From Sphingobacterium micropteri (GTDB taxonomy: Bacteria; Bacteroidota; Bacteroidia; Sphingobacteriales; Sphingobacteriaceae), in NCBI RefSeq assembly GCF_014692515.1, contig NZ_JACOIK010000004.1, positions 124,001 to 188,000 on the forward strand: a stretch of 64,000 bases of DNA, read 5' to 3'. Position 1 is the stretch's first letter. Each line of letters opens with the position of its first letter. Below, piece by piece: positions 55,239-64,000 of the stretch. A program made the translations under genes and the position numbers. A model generated the notes under the pieces. It ran no database searches and was not told the DNA's origin. It was given only the letters and a program-made list of their open reading frames with translations.

Positions 55239-55376
55239 AGCCAGATTAGTTGATTATGCAAATAATTCCCTCCTAAAAAACCATATTTAACAAAACATTA
55301 ACATTAGTGTTCTAAATACACTATCTAGCACTCGATTTATAACAAATATTTGACATTTAAGGCTTCATTTTTTTGC

Positions 55377-55384
55377 TACATTTG
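55377..55384 (+). promoter_or_regulatory. -7 promoter box of the TetR-efflux operon
   Basis: TACATTTG lies 7 bases before the ATG at 55392, implying a leaderless or nearly leaderless mRNA. Confidence 0.72.
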
Positions 55385-55391
55385 CACCCGA

Positions 55392-55967
55392 ATGAACGTT
55401 CAATTGCTAAATAAAAAAGAGGCTATTTTCGAAAGCACGCTCAAACTTGTTAATGAGTATGGCTTTCATGGTACGCCAATGAGTCAGATTGCTGCGCACG
55501 CTAATGTCGCTACCGGTACAATCTACCATTATTTCAGTTCCAAGGATGAATTGATTTTAGAACTTTTTAAATATTGCCGGGAAAAAACAAACGAGCATAT
55601 TTTCAGCTTTGAGGAAGATCTGCCCTATAAGGAGAAGTTCTTTTACATTTGGAATCGTTTGGTGGAATACTATGTGGCACATAGAGAAACGTTTTGGTTT
55701 ATAGAACAATTCTACTCGTCACCCTATTATGAACTGATAAAACAAAAAAAGACTACCTATTATGGTGTTGACAAAATGCATCTGTTTTTTGAAGAAGGCA
55801 TAAAATCCGGTATTCTCCGAAACGTCAGTTTCTACACGTTAATATCGGTATACATAGGAGCAGCGACATCCCATGTGAAAATGGTTACTTATGGCTTTTG
55901 TAAAATGCAGGCGAAAGGCCGCGAGGAGTTAATTGAAATAATTTGGAATGGTGTTAAAAATCAATAA
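55392..55967 (+). CDS. TetR/AcrR-family transcriptional regulator
   Basis: 191 residues from the ATG at 55392; the open frame starts at 55350 but the promoter box lies inside that extension. N-terminal HTH: KKEAIFESTLKLVNEYGFHGTPMSQIAAHANVATGTIYHYFSSKDELILELF (read as segments, about 8-58). The ligand domain has many aromatic residues. It is the first gene of the operon with TolC (1 bp gap), adaptor and RND pump, so it probably represses the pump. The operator is not identified by eye. Confidence 0.94.
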   Translation: MNVQLLNKKEAIFESTLKLVNEYGFHGTPMSQIAAHANVATGTIYHYFSSKDELILELFKYCREKTNEHIFSFEEDLPYKEKFFYIWNRLVEYYVAHRETFWFIEQFYSSPYYELIKQKKTTYYGVDKMHLFFEEGIKSGILRNVSFYTLISVYIGAATSHVKMVTYGFCKMQAKGREELIEIIWNGVKNQ

Positions 55968-55968
55968 T

Positions 55969-57309
55969 ATGAAGTTAAAAAAAGTTGCTTTATCGTTACT
56001 TCTTGCGTGCTGTGTCACAGGATACGCACAGGCACAGATAGCTAATAACGAAGAGACTGAAAAACTAAACAGCAAGGCTACGCTGGATGAGCTTATCGAG
56101 TATGCCTTACGCAATAAGATCGAATTAAAACAAGCGCATATAGATCAGGAAATCGGCGAACGACAAATTGCTTCGGCATTATCGGGTTGGTTTCCTCAAA
56201 TTAATGCCTCTGCTTCCTTGGTACATAACATCCAATTGCCCGCCATGGTAATTGGTGGCGAGACGATACGCATGGGGCAAAATAATACCAGTACAATAGG
56301 GTTTCAAGCGGATCAGACTATTCTTAGTCCAGAATTATTTCAGGCATCTCGTGCAGCCAAATACATACGTGAGCAAAATAATCTGAATATTGAAGATACG
56401 AAGATTAATACAGTAGTCGATGTGAGCAAAGCTTATTATGATATCCTCACATCAGAAGAAACAATCAAGATTATTAATGAAAATATCGTTCGTCTAAAAC
56501 GGCAGTATACAGAAGCTAATGCGCGTTATGAAACTGGATTGGTAGATAAAATCGATTATAAGCGTGCACAAATATCGTTAAACAACGCTAATGCACAATT
56601 AAAATCAGCCAATGAAGCCCGGAAGTTTAAATATGATTATTTGAAATCCCTTTTAAATATTCCTACAGCGGAAGAAATTTCATTGTCTTTCGTCAATCAG
56701 TCGCTGGAATCCAATATCTTGCTGGATACGACAGAATTGCTTCATATTGCCAATCGTGTAGAATTTCAACAACTGGAAACATTACGCGAGATTCAGAAGC
56801 TGAATACACAATATCAAAAATGGAGTTTTATGCCGCGATTGGGTGCATATGCCAACTATAATATGAATTACTTCAACAATGAATTTAGTCAACTATATAG
56901 AAATAACATTCCGAGTTCATCTGTAGGGCTATCCCTATCGCTACCAATCTTTACCGGTACAAAACGTATACAGGAAATCCGTAGATCGGAATTGGAAGAA
57001 GAGCGAATCGAGTGGGATCTACAGAATTTAGAGAATATGATTAGTGCGGAGTATTCTGCAGCCATGGCCAGCTACCGTTCTAATATGAACGAGTGGAGAA
57101 ATGCAAAAGAAAATATGAATTTATCGGAAGAAGTATATAATACGATAAAGTTGCAATACGATGCGGGTGTGAAAACCTATTTAGAGTTGATGACGGCAGA
57201 AACCGATCTTAAAACCACGCAGTTAAATTATCTCAATGCATTATATGCTGTTCTTTCTAGCAAGTTAGACATTCAGAAAGCATTAGGAACAGTAGAAACA
57301 ACACGATAA
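55969..57309 (+). CDS. TolC-family outer-membrane efflux protein
   Basis: 446 residues from the ATG at 55969 (MKLKKVALSLLLACCVTGYA signal peptide). The duplicated TolC repeat is visible: LDELIEYALRNKIELKQAHID, SALSGWFPQINASASL, and later IVRLKRQYTEANARYETGLVDK matching IKLQYDAGVKTYLELMTAE. It forms the outer-membrane channel of the tripartite pump encoded next. It follows the TetR gene by one base. Confidence 0.95.
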   Translation: MKLKKVALSLLLACCVTGYAQAQIANNEETEKLNSKATLDELIEYALRNKIELKQAHIDQEIGERQIASALSGWFPQINASASLVHNIQLPAMVIGGETIRMGQNNTSTIGFQADQTILSPELFQASRAAKYIREQNNLNIEDTKINTVVDVSKAYYDILTSEETIKIINENIVRLKRQYTEANARYETGLVDKIDYKRAQISLNNANAQLKSANEARKFKYDYLKSLLNIPTAEEISLSFVNQSLESNILLDTTELLHIANRVEFQQLETLREIQKLNTQYQKWSFMPRLGAYANYNMNYFNNEFSQLYRNNIPSSSVGLSLSLPIFTGTKRIQEIRRSELEEERIEWDLQNLENMISAEYSAAMASYRSNMNEWRNAKENMNLSEEVYNTIKLQYDAGVKTYLELMTAETDLKTTQLNYLNALYAVLSSKLDIQKALGTVETTR

Positions 57310-57347
57310 AACAACCCTTAACAATCAACCACGAAATACACGAAAAC

Positions 57348-58487
57348 ATGAATAAGAATTATTTATTTTCTGCACTAATTATAGGTTCTGCTTTGTTCTG
57401 GCAATCTTGCGGTTCCAAGGACGGAGCACAGCAACAGCAAGGAGCTGCCCCAGGGCAAATGGCCACTCCTGTGACGACAACGATGGTAGAGAAACAGATA
57501 GTTTCTGGCATCAAAAGCTATCCGGCCAGTGTTGTTCCGCTCCAAGAAGCCGATCTAATGGCGGAAGTATCAGGGTATGTGACTAAAATATATGTCGCGG
57601 ATGGCGCTGCCGTAAAACAAGGACAACCTTTGTATGAAATCGATCGTGTTCGTTATCAAGCGGCTGTTGATCAAGCAAAAGCAAATTTGGAGATCGCTAA
57701 AGCAAATCTACAACGTGTAGAAAAAGATTTAACACGTTATCAAACGCTTGCGGAACAAGACGCAATTGCAAAGCAGACGTTAGATTACGCCCTAACAGAT
57801 GTCAATAATCAAAAAGCACAGATCCAAGCAGCACAAGCCGCATTGACCACGGCCCAAACCAACCTGGAACGTTCTATTATACGCGCTCCTTTCAGCGGTG
57901 CCCTAGGGATTTCACAAGTACGTACCGGTGCATTGGTTTCCCCTGGTACAACACGTTTGAACACCATCAGTGCAATCGATCCGATTGCTGTTGAGTTTCA
58001 AATTAGCGAGAGAGAAATTTCTGAATTTGCAGCTTATCAGTCCGGTAAATCGTCGACCGAAATTAGTGTTTCCTTACCTGATAGAACCACCTACACACAT
58101 GTCGGACAAATCGCAACCATGGATAGAGCTGTTGACCCTACTACAGGAAGATTAAAAGTACGTGCGTCGTTCAGTAATCCGCAAAATGATCTACGTGCAG
58201 GTATGAACCTTACCATGAATGTGAAAAGTACTTCGGCTTCAGAACAATTGGTTATCCCGCTTAAAGCTGTACAAGATCAACTGGGTGTTTATAATGTATA
58301 CGTCGTAAACGACAGCAGCCAGGCAGAGATACGTCCTGTAGAACTCGGTTTAAAGTTCGAAGATAAAGTCGTTGTAAATTCAGGCTTAGAAGCGGGAAAC
58401 AAAATTGTTGTAGATGGTATCCTGAATGTACGTAGTGGAGCAAAAGTTGTTGAACAACCAACAGCACAAGACACGCCACAGAAATAG
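57348..58487 (+). CDS. RND efflux periplasmic adaptor (MFP, AcrA/MexA type)
   Basis: 379 residues. Lipobox FWQSC (Cys about 21) after a hydrophobic helix, then biotinyl-lipoyl part EADLMAEVSGYVTKIYVADG, a helical hairpin (QAKANLEIAKANLQRVEKDL), RAPFSGALGISQVRTGALVS, beta-barrel LRAGMNLTMNV and membrane-proximal domain. Links TolC to the RND pump. Middle gene of the efflux operon. Confidence 0.95.
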   Translation: MNKNYLFSALIIGSALFWQSCGSKDGAQQQQGAAPGQMATPVTTTMVEKQIVSGIKSYPASVVPLQEADLMAEVSGYVTKIYVADGAAVKQGQPLYEIDRVRYQAAVDQAKANLEIAKANLQRVEKDLTRYQTLAEQDAIAKQTLDYALTDVNNQKAQIQAAQAALTTAQTNLERSIIRAPFSGALGISQVRTGALVSPGTTRLNTISAIDPIAVEFQISEREISEFAAYQSGKSSTEISVSLPDRTTYTHVGQIATMDRAVDPTTGRLKVRASFSNPQNDLRAGMNLTMNVKSTSASEQLVIPLKAVQDQLGVYNVYVVNDSSQAEIRPVELGLKFEDKVVVNSGLEAGNKIVVDGILNVRSGAKVVEQPTAQDTPQK

Positions 58488-58520
58488 TTGTTGAAAACTT
58501 AAATAAGTAGAAAAAATAGT

Positions 58521-61500
58521 ATGATATCAGAAGTTTTTATAAGAAGGCCCGTCACGGCGATCGTTATATCTATCTTGATCATGATTATAGGTACGATTTC
58601 CATTATGACGTTGCCTATCAGTCAATATCCATCGATCGCCCCTCCTACCGTTACAGTAACGGCAAACTATACGGGTGCTGATGCACAAACCGTTGAACAG
58701 ACGGTGACAACACCGATAGAAAGTCAGATTAATGGTACGCCGGGCATGATTTACATGTCTTCTAACAGTACGTCCAACGGTCAATCCGCTATAACGGTTA
58801 CCTTCGAAGTAGGTACTGATATTGATGTCGCTACACTTGACGTTCAGAATCGGGTCGGTATCGCTGAACCGGCTTTACCAGAGGCCGTACGCCGTTTAGG
58901 TGTGACCACACGTAAAGCAAATACAGACATCTTGATGCTTGTATCGTTAGTATCACCTAATGGAACACGCGATGATAAATTTTTAGCTAATTATGCTAAC
59001 TTATATATTAGGGACGCTATTATGCGGGTAAAAGGTGTGGGTGACGTGACTGCTTTTGGGCAACCCTTCTCCATGCGTGTATGGCTAGATGCTAACAAAT
59101 TAGCGGCGTTAAATTTAACGCCGGCAGAGGTTTCCAATGCTATTGCAGAGCAGAACTTACGTATGCCAGGTGGTTCGGTAGGCGCGCCTCCACAACAAAA
59201 TTCGCAAGTATTTGAATATCCCGTCATCACGGATTCGGATTTATCGTCGGAAGAAGATTTTGAAGAGATCATTGTCAAAACAAATCCTGTCGATGGTTCT
59301 ATTGTGCAGTTAAAGGATGTTGCACGCGTGGAACTTGGTCAATTTAACTATGCGACTACTACTCGTGTCAATGGCATGCGTTCTACCGGTATGATGGTAG
59401 CCCAAACACCGGGCGGTAATGCTGTAGAGACTGCGGAAGGTATTTATGCCGCATTGGACAATCTAAAAAAATCATTCCCGGAAGATGTCGATTACGTTGT
59501 AGGATATGAAACCGTTTCGGTCGTGAAAGCATCTATTGAATCGGTTATCCATACCCTAGTGGAAGCATTGATCTTGGTAACGGTTGTGGTATTCTTTTTC
59601 TTACAATCATGGAGAGCGACCTTAATTCCTGTACTGGCTATTCCAGTTTCTATTGTAGGAACATTTATCTTCTTTACGTTATTTGGATTTTCCATCAACA
59701 ACCTGACCTTATTAGCATTTGTATTGGCTATCGGTATTGTGGTAGATGATGCGATTGTCGTGGTAGAAGCTGTGCAACATTATATTGATCACTACAAGAT
59801 GGATGCGAAAGAAGCTACTCGTCATGCGATGAAAGATATTACAGCTCCGGTTATCGCCATTGGTTTTATCTTGGCTGCCGTATTTGTACCCGTCGGTTTC
59901 ATTCCAGGAATGGTTGGACAGCTCTATCAACAGTTCTCCATTACCATTGCTGTTTCGGTATTGTTATCCGCTTTTATAGCCCTCTCCCTGACACCAGCAT
60001 TGTGTTCCATCATGTTGAGACCTACCTCGGTGAATAAAGATGCCAAAGGCCTAAACAAGTTTTTCTATAAATACAATCTTTGGTTCGATCGCGTAACACA
60101 TAAATACGCTCGAGGAGTCAAAACCATGATAAGAAAAGCGCCATTGGCTTTAATTATTTTGCTGTGTCTTTTCGTTGGTACGGGCTATATGTTCACCGTA
60201 AAGCCAAGCGGGTTTATTCCTACCGAAGATAATGGTATGTTTTTCGCAGGCGTTACGTTACCTGAAGGAGCTTCTGCGAGTCGTACCGCATCTGTATTAG
60301 ATGAAATTGAAGCCGATTTACGCAAAGATTTTCCCGAAATTCAACATATCACCCTTATTTCCGGTATCAATATACTGAATAGGTCGTTTAAATCTAACGG
60401 TGCCACACTGTTCGTATCTTTAAAACCATGGGCAGAACGTACACGTACGGCTGCCGAGGTTACTGGTGCAATTATGGGTAAATATAGGGGATATGCTAAA
60501 GCCAGTATATTAGCCGTAACCCCTCCTGCCATACCGGGTTTAGGTGCATCTGGTGGTTTCTCCATGATGATACAAGATCACCAAACGGTCGATATCAAAC
60601 AGTTTGAAGCGGTTGTAGGAAAGTTTCTAGGTGCCGTTAACCAACGGCCGGAAATTGGTATGGCTTATACTTTATTTAACTCGAATTCGCCGAACTTTAA
60701 AATTTCGGTAGATAGAGAACAAGCCAAAAGGATGTCGGTTCCCGTATCTTCCGTCTACAGTACCATATCGGCTTATTTAGGTTCAGCTTATGTCAATGAT
60801 TTCACGCGCTATGGGCGTAATTTCCGTGTCGTGACACAAGCTGATCAAAATTTCCGGATGAATATTGAGGATATCAATAAGTTGTTTGTTAACAACGCCC
60901 GGGGAGAATCCGTACCTTTAGGTTCCTTAATTAGTTGGGAGCTTGTACAAAACCCGTCCATCATCAACCACTATAACATCTTCCGAAGTATTGAAGTGAG
61001 TGGTAGTGCCGCTCCAGGATACAGTTCGGGGGATGCGTTAAGAGCCTTGGAAGAGGTTGCCGCAGAAACACTACCTGACGGATATGGATATGACTTTTCG
61101 GGAATATCTCTACAGGAAAAACAATCCGGCAACATGACGGTCATGATTTTTGCGTTGTGTGTGGTGTTTGTATTTTTGTTACTGGCAGCGCTGTACGAAA
61201 GCTGGTCGGTTCCATTCTCTATCTTGCTGTCCGTACCAATTGGTGTATTCGGAGCCATCTTGACGTTATTGTTTATTCCTGCATTGGATAACAATATTTA
61301 TGCACAGATCGGTTTGGTAACCATTATTGGTCTTGCATCCAAGAATGCGATCCTTATTGTAGAGTTTGCAAAAGAACGGGTAGATATCGGAATGCCTTTA
61401 TTGGAGGCAACTTTGGATGCTGTGAAACTAAGATTACGACCGATCATTATGACCTCCTTTGCATTTATATTAGGAATTATTCCATTGATGCTGTCCACCG

Positions 61501-61694
61501 GCGCAGGAGCTTTCTCACGTCAAACAATTGGTTGGACCGTATTCGGCGGTATGACTGCAGCTACTTTACTAGGTATATTTGTCATCCCCGTGCTGTTTTA
61601 CGTGATTACCAAAATGGCTTATGGAAAGAAAAAGCTTGCGGAACTGGAAGCTAATTTTGATGAAGAAAAAGCGAAGAATTTAAGTGCACATTAA
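58521..61694 (+). CDS. RND multidrug efflux permease (AcrB/MexB, HAE1 type)
   Basis: 1057 residues. Typical start MISEVFIRRPVTAIVISILI, then porter domain (TVTANYTGADAQTVEQTVTT, QNRVGIAEPALPEAVRRLGV), the TM4 charge relay GIVVDDAIVVVEAVQHYI with two Asp, and the second-half repeat GLASKNAILIVEFAKER and TSFAFILGIIPLML. Twelve membrane helices. It exports hydrophobic compounds using the proton gradient. Last gene of the operon; terminator follows. Confidence 0.97.
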   Translation: MISEVFIRRPVTAIVISILIMIIGTISIMTLPISQYPSIAPPTVTVTANYTGADAQTVEQTVTTPIESQINGTPGMIYMSSNSTSNGQSAITVTFEVGTDIDVATLDVQNRVGIAEPALPEAVRRLGVTTRKANTDILMLVSLVSPNGTRDDKFLANYANLYIRDAIMRVKGVGDVTAFGQPFSMRVWLDANKLAALNLTPAEVSNAIAEQNLRMPGGSVGAPPQQNSQVFEYPVITDSDLSSEEDFEEIIVKTNPVDGSIVQLKDVARVELGQFNYATTTRVNGMRSTGMMVAQTPGGNAVETAEGIYAALDNLKKSFPEDVDYVVGYETVSVVKASIESVIHTLVEALILVTVVVFFFLQSWRATLIPVLAIPVSIVGTFIFFTLFGFSINNLTLLAFVLAIGIVVDDAIVVVEAVQHYIDHYKMDAKEATRHAMKDITAPVIAIGFILAAVFVPVGFIPGMVGQLYQQFSITIAVSVLLSAFIALSLTPALCSIMLRPTSVNKDAKGLNKFFYKYNLWFDRVTHKYARGVKTMIRKAPLALIILLCLFVGTGYMFTVKPSGFIPTEDNGMFFAGVTLPEGASASRTASVLDEIEADLRKDFPEIQHITLISGINILNRSFKSNGATLFVSLKPWAERTRTAAEVTGAIMGKYRGYAKASILAVTPPAIPGLGASGGFSMMIQDHQTVDIKQFEAVVGKFLGAVNQRPEIGMAYTLFNSNSPNFKISVDREQAKRMSVPVSSVYSTISAYLGSAYVNDFTRYGRNFRVVTQADQNFRMNIEDINKLFVNNARGESVPLGSLISWELVQNPSIINHYNIFRSIEVSGSAAPGYSSGDALRALEEVAAETLPDGYGYDFSGISLQEKQSGNMTVMIFALCVVFVFLLLAALYESWSVPFSILLSVPIGVFGAILTLLFIPALDNNIYAQIGLVTIIGLASKNAILIVEFAKERVDIGMPLLEATLDAVKLRLRPIIMTSFAFILGIIPLMLSTGAGAFSRQTIGWTVFGGMTAATLLGIFVIPVLFYVITKMAYGKKKLAELEANFDEEKAKNLSAH

Positions 61695-61720
61695 CATTAA
61701 TAAAGTAAACAAATACTTTA

Positions 61721-61756
61721 AGAAGGTGTCTCCTAAAAAGAGGCACCTTCTTTTTT
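61721..61756 (+). terminator. Terminator of the efflux operon
   Basis: Stem AGAAGGTGTCTC/GAGGCACCTTCT with one G-U pair, loop CTAAAAA, then T6. Confidence 0.92.
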
Positions 61757-61769
61757 GGTCAAAAATTGG

Positions 61770-61777
61770 TATCTTTG
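61770..61777 (+). promoter_or_regulatory. -7 promoter box of the toxin-antitoxin pair
   Basis: TATCTTTG lies 22 bases before the ATG at 61799 and inside the longer open frame, supporting the later start. Confidence 0.68.
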
Positions 61778-61798
61778 GTAATAGAAAAAGAAAAGGTT

Positions 61799-62047
61799 AT
61801 GCACGAAGTGGTTATAAAATATAAAAATCAGAAAACGTTAAAGGCGTTGACTGCTTTGGGTGAATACTTAGGCTTTAGCATTGCCGACTCCGAAAAAGAA
61901 GAAAAGAAAGAAATTTACCATATTAATGGTATTCCTGTTGAAAGTGGGGATCCGAAGATTGATATGCAGGACTTGACCACTATTTTCACAGGTGAGGATA
62001 TTGATGCTAAAACATTAAGAGAATCTGCATGGCAACGCAAAAAGTAA
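61799..62047 (+). CDS. Putative antitoxin of a VapBC-type pair
   Basis: 82 residues from the ATG at 61799. MHEVVIKYKNQKTLKALTALGEYLGFSI looks like a short beta strand plus helix, then a Lys/Glu-rich linker and an acidic tail (DPKIDMQDLTTIFTGEDIDA) ending RESAWQRKK. This fits small antitoxins that wrap a PIN toxin with an acidic/aromatic tail. No named family recognised. It overlaps the toxin start by 19 bp. Confidence 0.78.
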   Translation: MHEVVIKYKNQKTLKALTALGEYLGFSIADSEKEEKKEIYHINGIPVESGDPKIDMQDLTTIFTGEDIDAKTLRESAWQRKK

Positions 62048-62430
62048 TCTGCGACACAGATGTCCTTATTGAGTTTTTTGATGAGAATAAAAATCGTCAT
62101 TCCGAAACTGCTGCTACCATAGAAAAAATCGGGATAAATAACATGCTGATTTCAGCCATCAGTAAAATGGAACTGATTAAGGGAACTCGCCATAAGGAAC
62201 ATAGCCAACAGGTTGCAAAGAAATTAAAAAGGTTGGACACCATCCTCTTGAGTCCAGAAATAACCATCCGAACAATCGAACTATTAAACACCTATCATCT
62301 TAGCCATGGTTTGGCAATTCCCGATGCCTTGATAGCCGCTACTTCTCTTGAAACTGGGCTTAAACTTTTTACCTACAATGTACGTGACTTTAAATTTATA
62401 AAAGGTCTGAACCTGTATAACACTAAATAA
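62029..62430 (+). CDS. vapC: PIN-domain toxin (VapC-type ribonuclease)
   Basis: 133 residues. PIN motifs: VICDTDVLIEFF with Asp9 and Asp11, Glu in ISKMELIKGTRH (about 44), and LAIPDALIAATSLETGLKLFTYNVRDF with the further acidic residues (about 103-125). Family members cut tRNA or other RNA and are neutralised by the upstream partner. ATG 62029 lies inside the antitoxin gene, so translation is coupled. Confidence 0.93.
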   Translation: MATQKVICDTDVLIEFFDENKNRHSETAATIEKIGINNMLISAISKMELIKGTRHKEHSQQVAKKLKRLDTILLSPEITIRTIELLNTYHLSHGLAIPDALIAATSLETGLKLFTYNVRDFKFIKGLNLYNTK

Positions 62431-62489
62431 TATTTAACTCAAAATGTTCTATAATTCGTCCGTAGAAAAAGGGAGTTGCGACATTTTCC

Positions 62490-63197
62490 CTATTTAAACC
62501 CTACAAAAGATGCAAAGCATAAGTGTTTATGTAGTATATCAACTTTTTTAAATCCAACTTTTTCCAATAGTTGTAGTTGATACATCAAACTGCGGGGTGA
62601 GTCTTCTTTCTCGATGTAAGCAAATACATGGTCTCTATATTCCCCATCTTTTAATCCCACTAAATACTTGCCATACAAATCATAGTAAATATACTGTTGT
62701 AAAACAGTGTCCGTCTGATGCACTAAATCAAATATCCAGAGACTACCGCCATCGTTTAGCAGGCTAAATAACTTTTTAAATGCCGTTTCCCAATCATGAT
62801 CGTCTCGAAGATGGTGCAGTACTGCCGTCGCAATAATCACGTCATATTTCTCCGTACCAAAATCAATTGTTCTAAAATCACCTTTGAGCGTATTCACTTT
62901 TCCTGACGTTACTTCACCTACTCTTTCCAATGCCTTATCTAACATCGGCTGACTTAAATCTAGCAATGTAATATCGATATTGCTCATCTTCTGTGATAAT
63001 TTTACAGTATAATTTCCTGCGCCACAGCCGATATCTAAGACCGAACGACATGGAGGATAGCAACGTGCAATCGATTCCGTTATGAGTTCTATATTGAGCG
63101 CTGCATCGAGGGTTGTCTGTTGGCCTGTTTCCAATTGTGAGAACCGCTCTACATCTTTATCAAAGCGTTCTTCGATTTCCTGAATGGTTGATTTCAT
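62490..63197 (-). CDS. Class I SAM-dependent methyltransferase
   Basis: 235 residues from the ATG at 63197 (MKSTIQEIEERFDKDVERF); the open frame extends to 63290, but this start matches what I recall of close relatives. SAM site SVLDIGCGAGNYTVKL, DLSQPMLDKALERV, VIIATAVLHHLRDD and the Gly loop LNDGGSLWIFDLV. Substrate unknown. Single gene, divergent from the MBL-fold gene. Confidence 0.88.
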   Translation of the reverse strand: MKSTIQEIEERFDKDVERFSQLETGQQTTLDAALNIELITESIARCYPPCRSVLDIGCGAGNYTVKLSQKMSNIDITLLDLSQPMLDKALERVGEVTSGKVNTLKGDFRTIDFGTEKYDVIIATAVLHHLRDDHDWETAFKKLFSLLNDGGSLWIFDLVHQTDTVLQQYIYYDLYGKYLVGLKDGEYRDHVFAYIEKEDSPRSLMYQLQLLEKVGFKKVDILHKHLCFASFVGFK

Positions 63198-63363
63198 CTT
63201 GCTGATTTTTTTGACAAAGTTTTCTAATTTGTCAATAATACTAATATTATATAAAGCTGTCAAGAAGTCCATTTTTTTTATGAGTAACAAGCATTGTTAT
63301 AGATAAAATGCCAACACGTTTAAATTTGCTATCTTTACGATAAAGGCGAACTTTAAACACTGT

Positions 63364-64000
63364 ATGAAACTATATACTGTTGACACCGGATTCTTTAAGT
63401 TAGACGGCGGCGCCATGTTTGGTGTGGTACCAAAATCATTATGGCAACGCACCAATCCTGCTGACGAACGTAATCTATGTACTTGGACGAATAGATTGCT
63501 GCTTATTGAGGACGGTAAACAATTGATTTTAGTAGACACCGCCATAGGCGATAAACAAGACGAAAAGTTTTTCGGCCACTATTTTCTACATGGCGACGCC
63601 ACCTTGGATAGCTCACTAGCGAAATATGGTTTTCACCGCGATGACATTACCGATATTATCCTTACGCACCTTCATTTCGACCATTGTGGTGGTGCCATAA
63701 AACGGGAAGGTGATCAGCTCGTGCCCGCCTTTAAAAATGCACGTTTCTGGAGCAATGAAAAACATTGGGAGTGGGCAATACACCCAAATCCGAGAGAAAA
63801 AGCCTCCTTTCTCCGGGAGAACATTCTCCCCATACAGGAAAGTGGACAATTGCATTTTATACAACAAGGCACACCCTTTTCCGCTAACATTGACATCCGC
63901 TATGCACACGGGCATACCGAAGCAATGATGCTACCCCAAATTCGTTTCCAAGGAAAAACTATCCTGTATATGGCAGACTTATTACCCTCCGTAGGGCATA
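63364..64000 (+). CDS. MBL-fold metallo-hydrolase, 3' partial
   Basis: An open frame from ATG 63364 to the right edge (212 codons visible). Starts MKLYTVDTGFFKLDGGAMFG. Zinc motif HLHFDHCGG (His102, His104, Asp106, His107) and a later His in YAHGHTEAMM, plus TILYMADLLP with the Asp ligand. This resembles lactonase/quorum-quenching-type or general MBL hydrolases; substrate unknown. The last ligand region lies beyond the edge. Confidence 0.92.
   Translation, partial: MKLYTVDTGFFKLDGGAMFGVVPKSLWQRTNPADERNLCTWTNRLLLIEDGKQLILVDTAIGDKQDEKFFGHYFLHGDATLDSSLAKYGFHRDDITDIILTHLHFDHCGGAIKREGDQLVPAFKNARFWSNEKHWEWAIHPNPREKASFLRENILPIQESGQLHFIQQGTPFSANIDIRYAHGHTEAMMLPQIRFQGKTILYMADLLPSVGH

Overview
The window looks like a chromosomal segment from a Sphingobacteriaceae-type Bacteroidota (Sphingobacterium/Pedobacter relatives). 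The evidence is a SusC/SusD polysaccharide locus with FecR and an ECF sigma factor, a fused SecDF, many lipoproteins, OmpA and NfeD families typical of the phylum, and repeated TAnnTTTG promoter boxes a few bases before starts (tRNA operon, rlmF, thiM riboswitch, secDF, a TetR gene). The assignment is by gene content and motifs, not by database search.

Layout. 1-3.5 kb: a QEGLA-motif metalloprotease-like gene (cut by the left edge), an ATP-grasp glutathione-synthetase-like enzyme, a hypothetical gene and an OmpA lipoprotein. 3.6-9.4 kb: a GH144-like glycosidase, tRNA-Gly and tRNA-Leu, a Zn/Cd-type P1B ATPase, and a CvpA-CAP fusion. 9.4-17.5 kb is an accessory, rearranged stretch: a truncated PQQ sugar dehydrogenase, a DUF2891 lipoprotein, a 2H phosphoesterase, an NTF2-like protein plus its internally deleted duplicate, a lipocalin-like lipoprotein, a UbiB-like kinase, and several dispersed non-coding repeats. 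17.7-20.9 kb: a glycosidase lipoprotein and a pirin-acetyltransferase fusion. 21.0-24.1 kb: a TPP riboswitch followed by thiM-thiE-thiD-tenA, a thiamine salvage operon. 25.3-38.8 kb: a polysaccharide utilisation locus on the minus strand (FecR, SusC with STN domain, SusD, lipoprotein, clan GH-A glycosidase, SGNH acetylesterase, then a separately terminated ECF sigma gene), with an LLM oxidoreductase and a sulfatase next to it. 39-54 kb is mostly housekeeping: DUF763, SecDF, a thioredoxin-fold lipoprotein, GAPDH, TIGR02757, RlmF, NfeD, LysM protein, uridine kinase, a small Cys-rich protein and an MFS transporter. 53.6-55.1 kb: lipoprotein, SCO protein and cytochrome c. 55.4-61.7 kb: a TetR-TolC-MFP-RND efflux operon. 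61.8-64 kb: a VapBC-type toxin-antitoxin pair, a methyltransferase, and an MBL-fold hydrolase cut by the right edge.

The most unusual element is a dispersed family of four small non-coding transcription units of about 65-72 nt (at about 12.96, 16.44 and 24.69 kb on the plus strand and 55.2 kb on the minus strand). Each has a promoter box, a nearly invariant unpaired 5' region without a start codon, and an intrinsic-terminator hairpin. The hairpin stem differs in sequence in the fourth copy while the loop CUCCCCG is kept. An upstream TTAAATA box is also shared. This looks like a multicopy sRNA family; I do not recognise it as a named RNA. Secondary points are a beta-clamp-like C-terminus on the DUF763 protein, a chimeric pseudogene made by duplication and deletion at 10.2 kb, and a short cysteine-rich ORF with an almost leaderless promoter.
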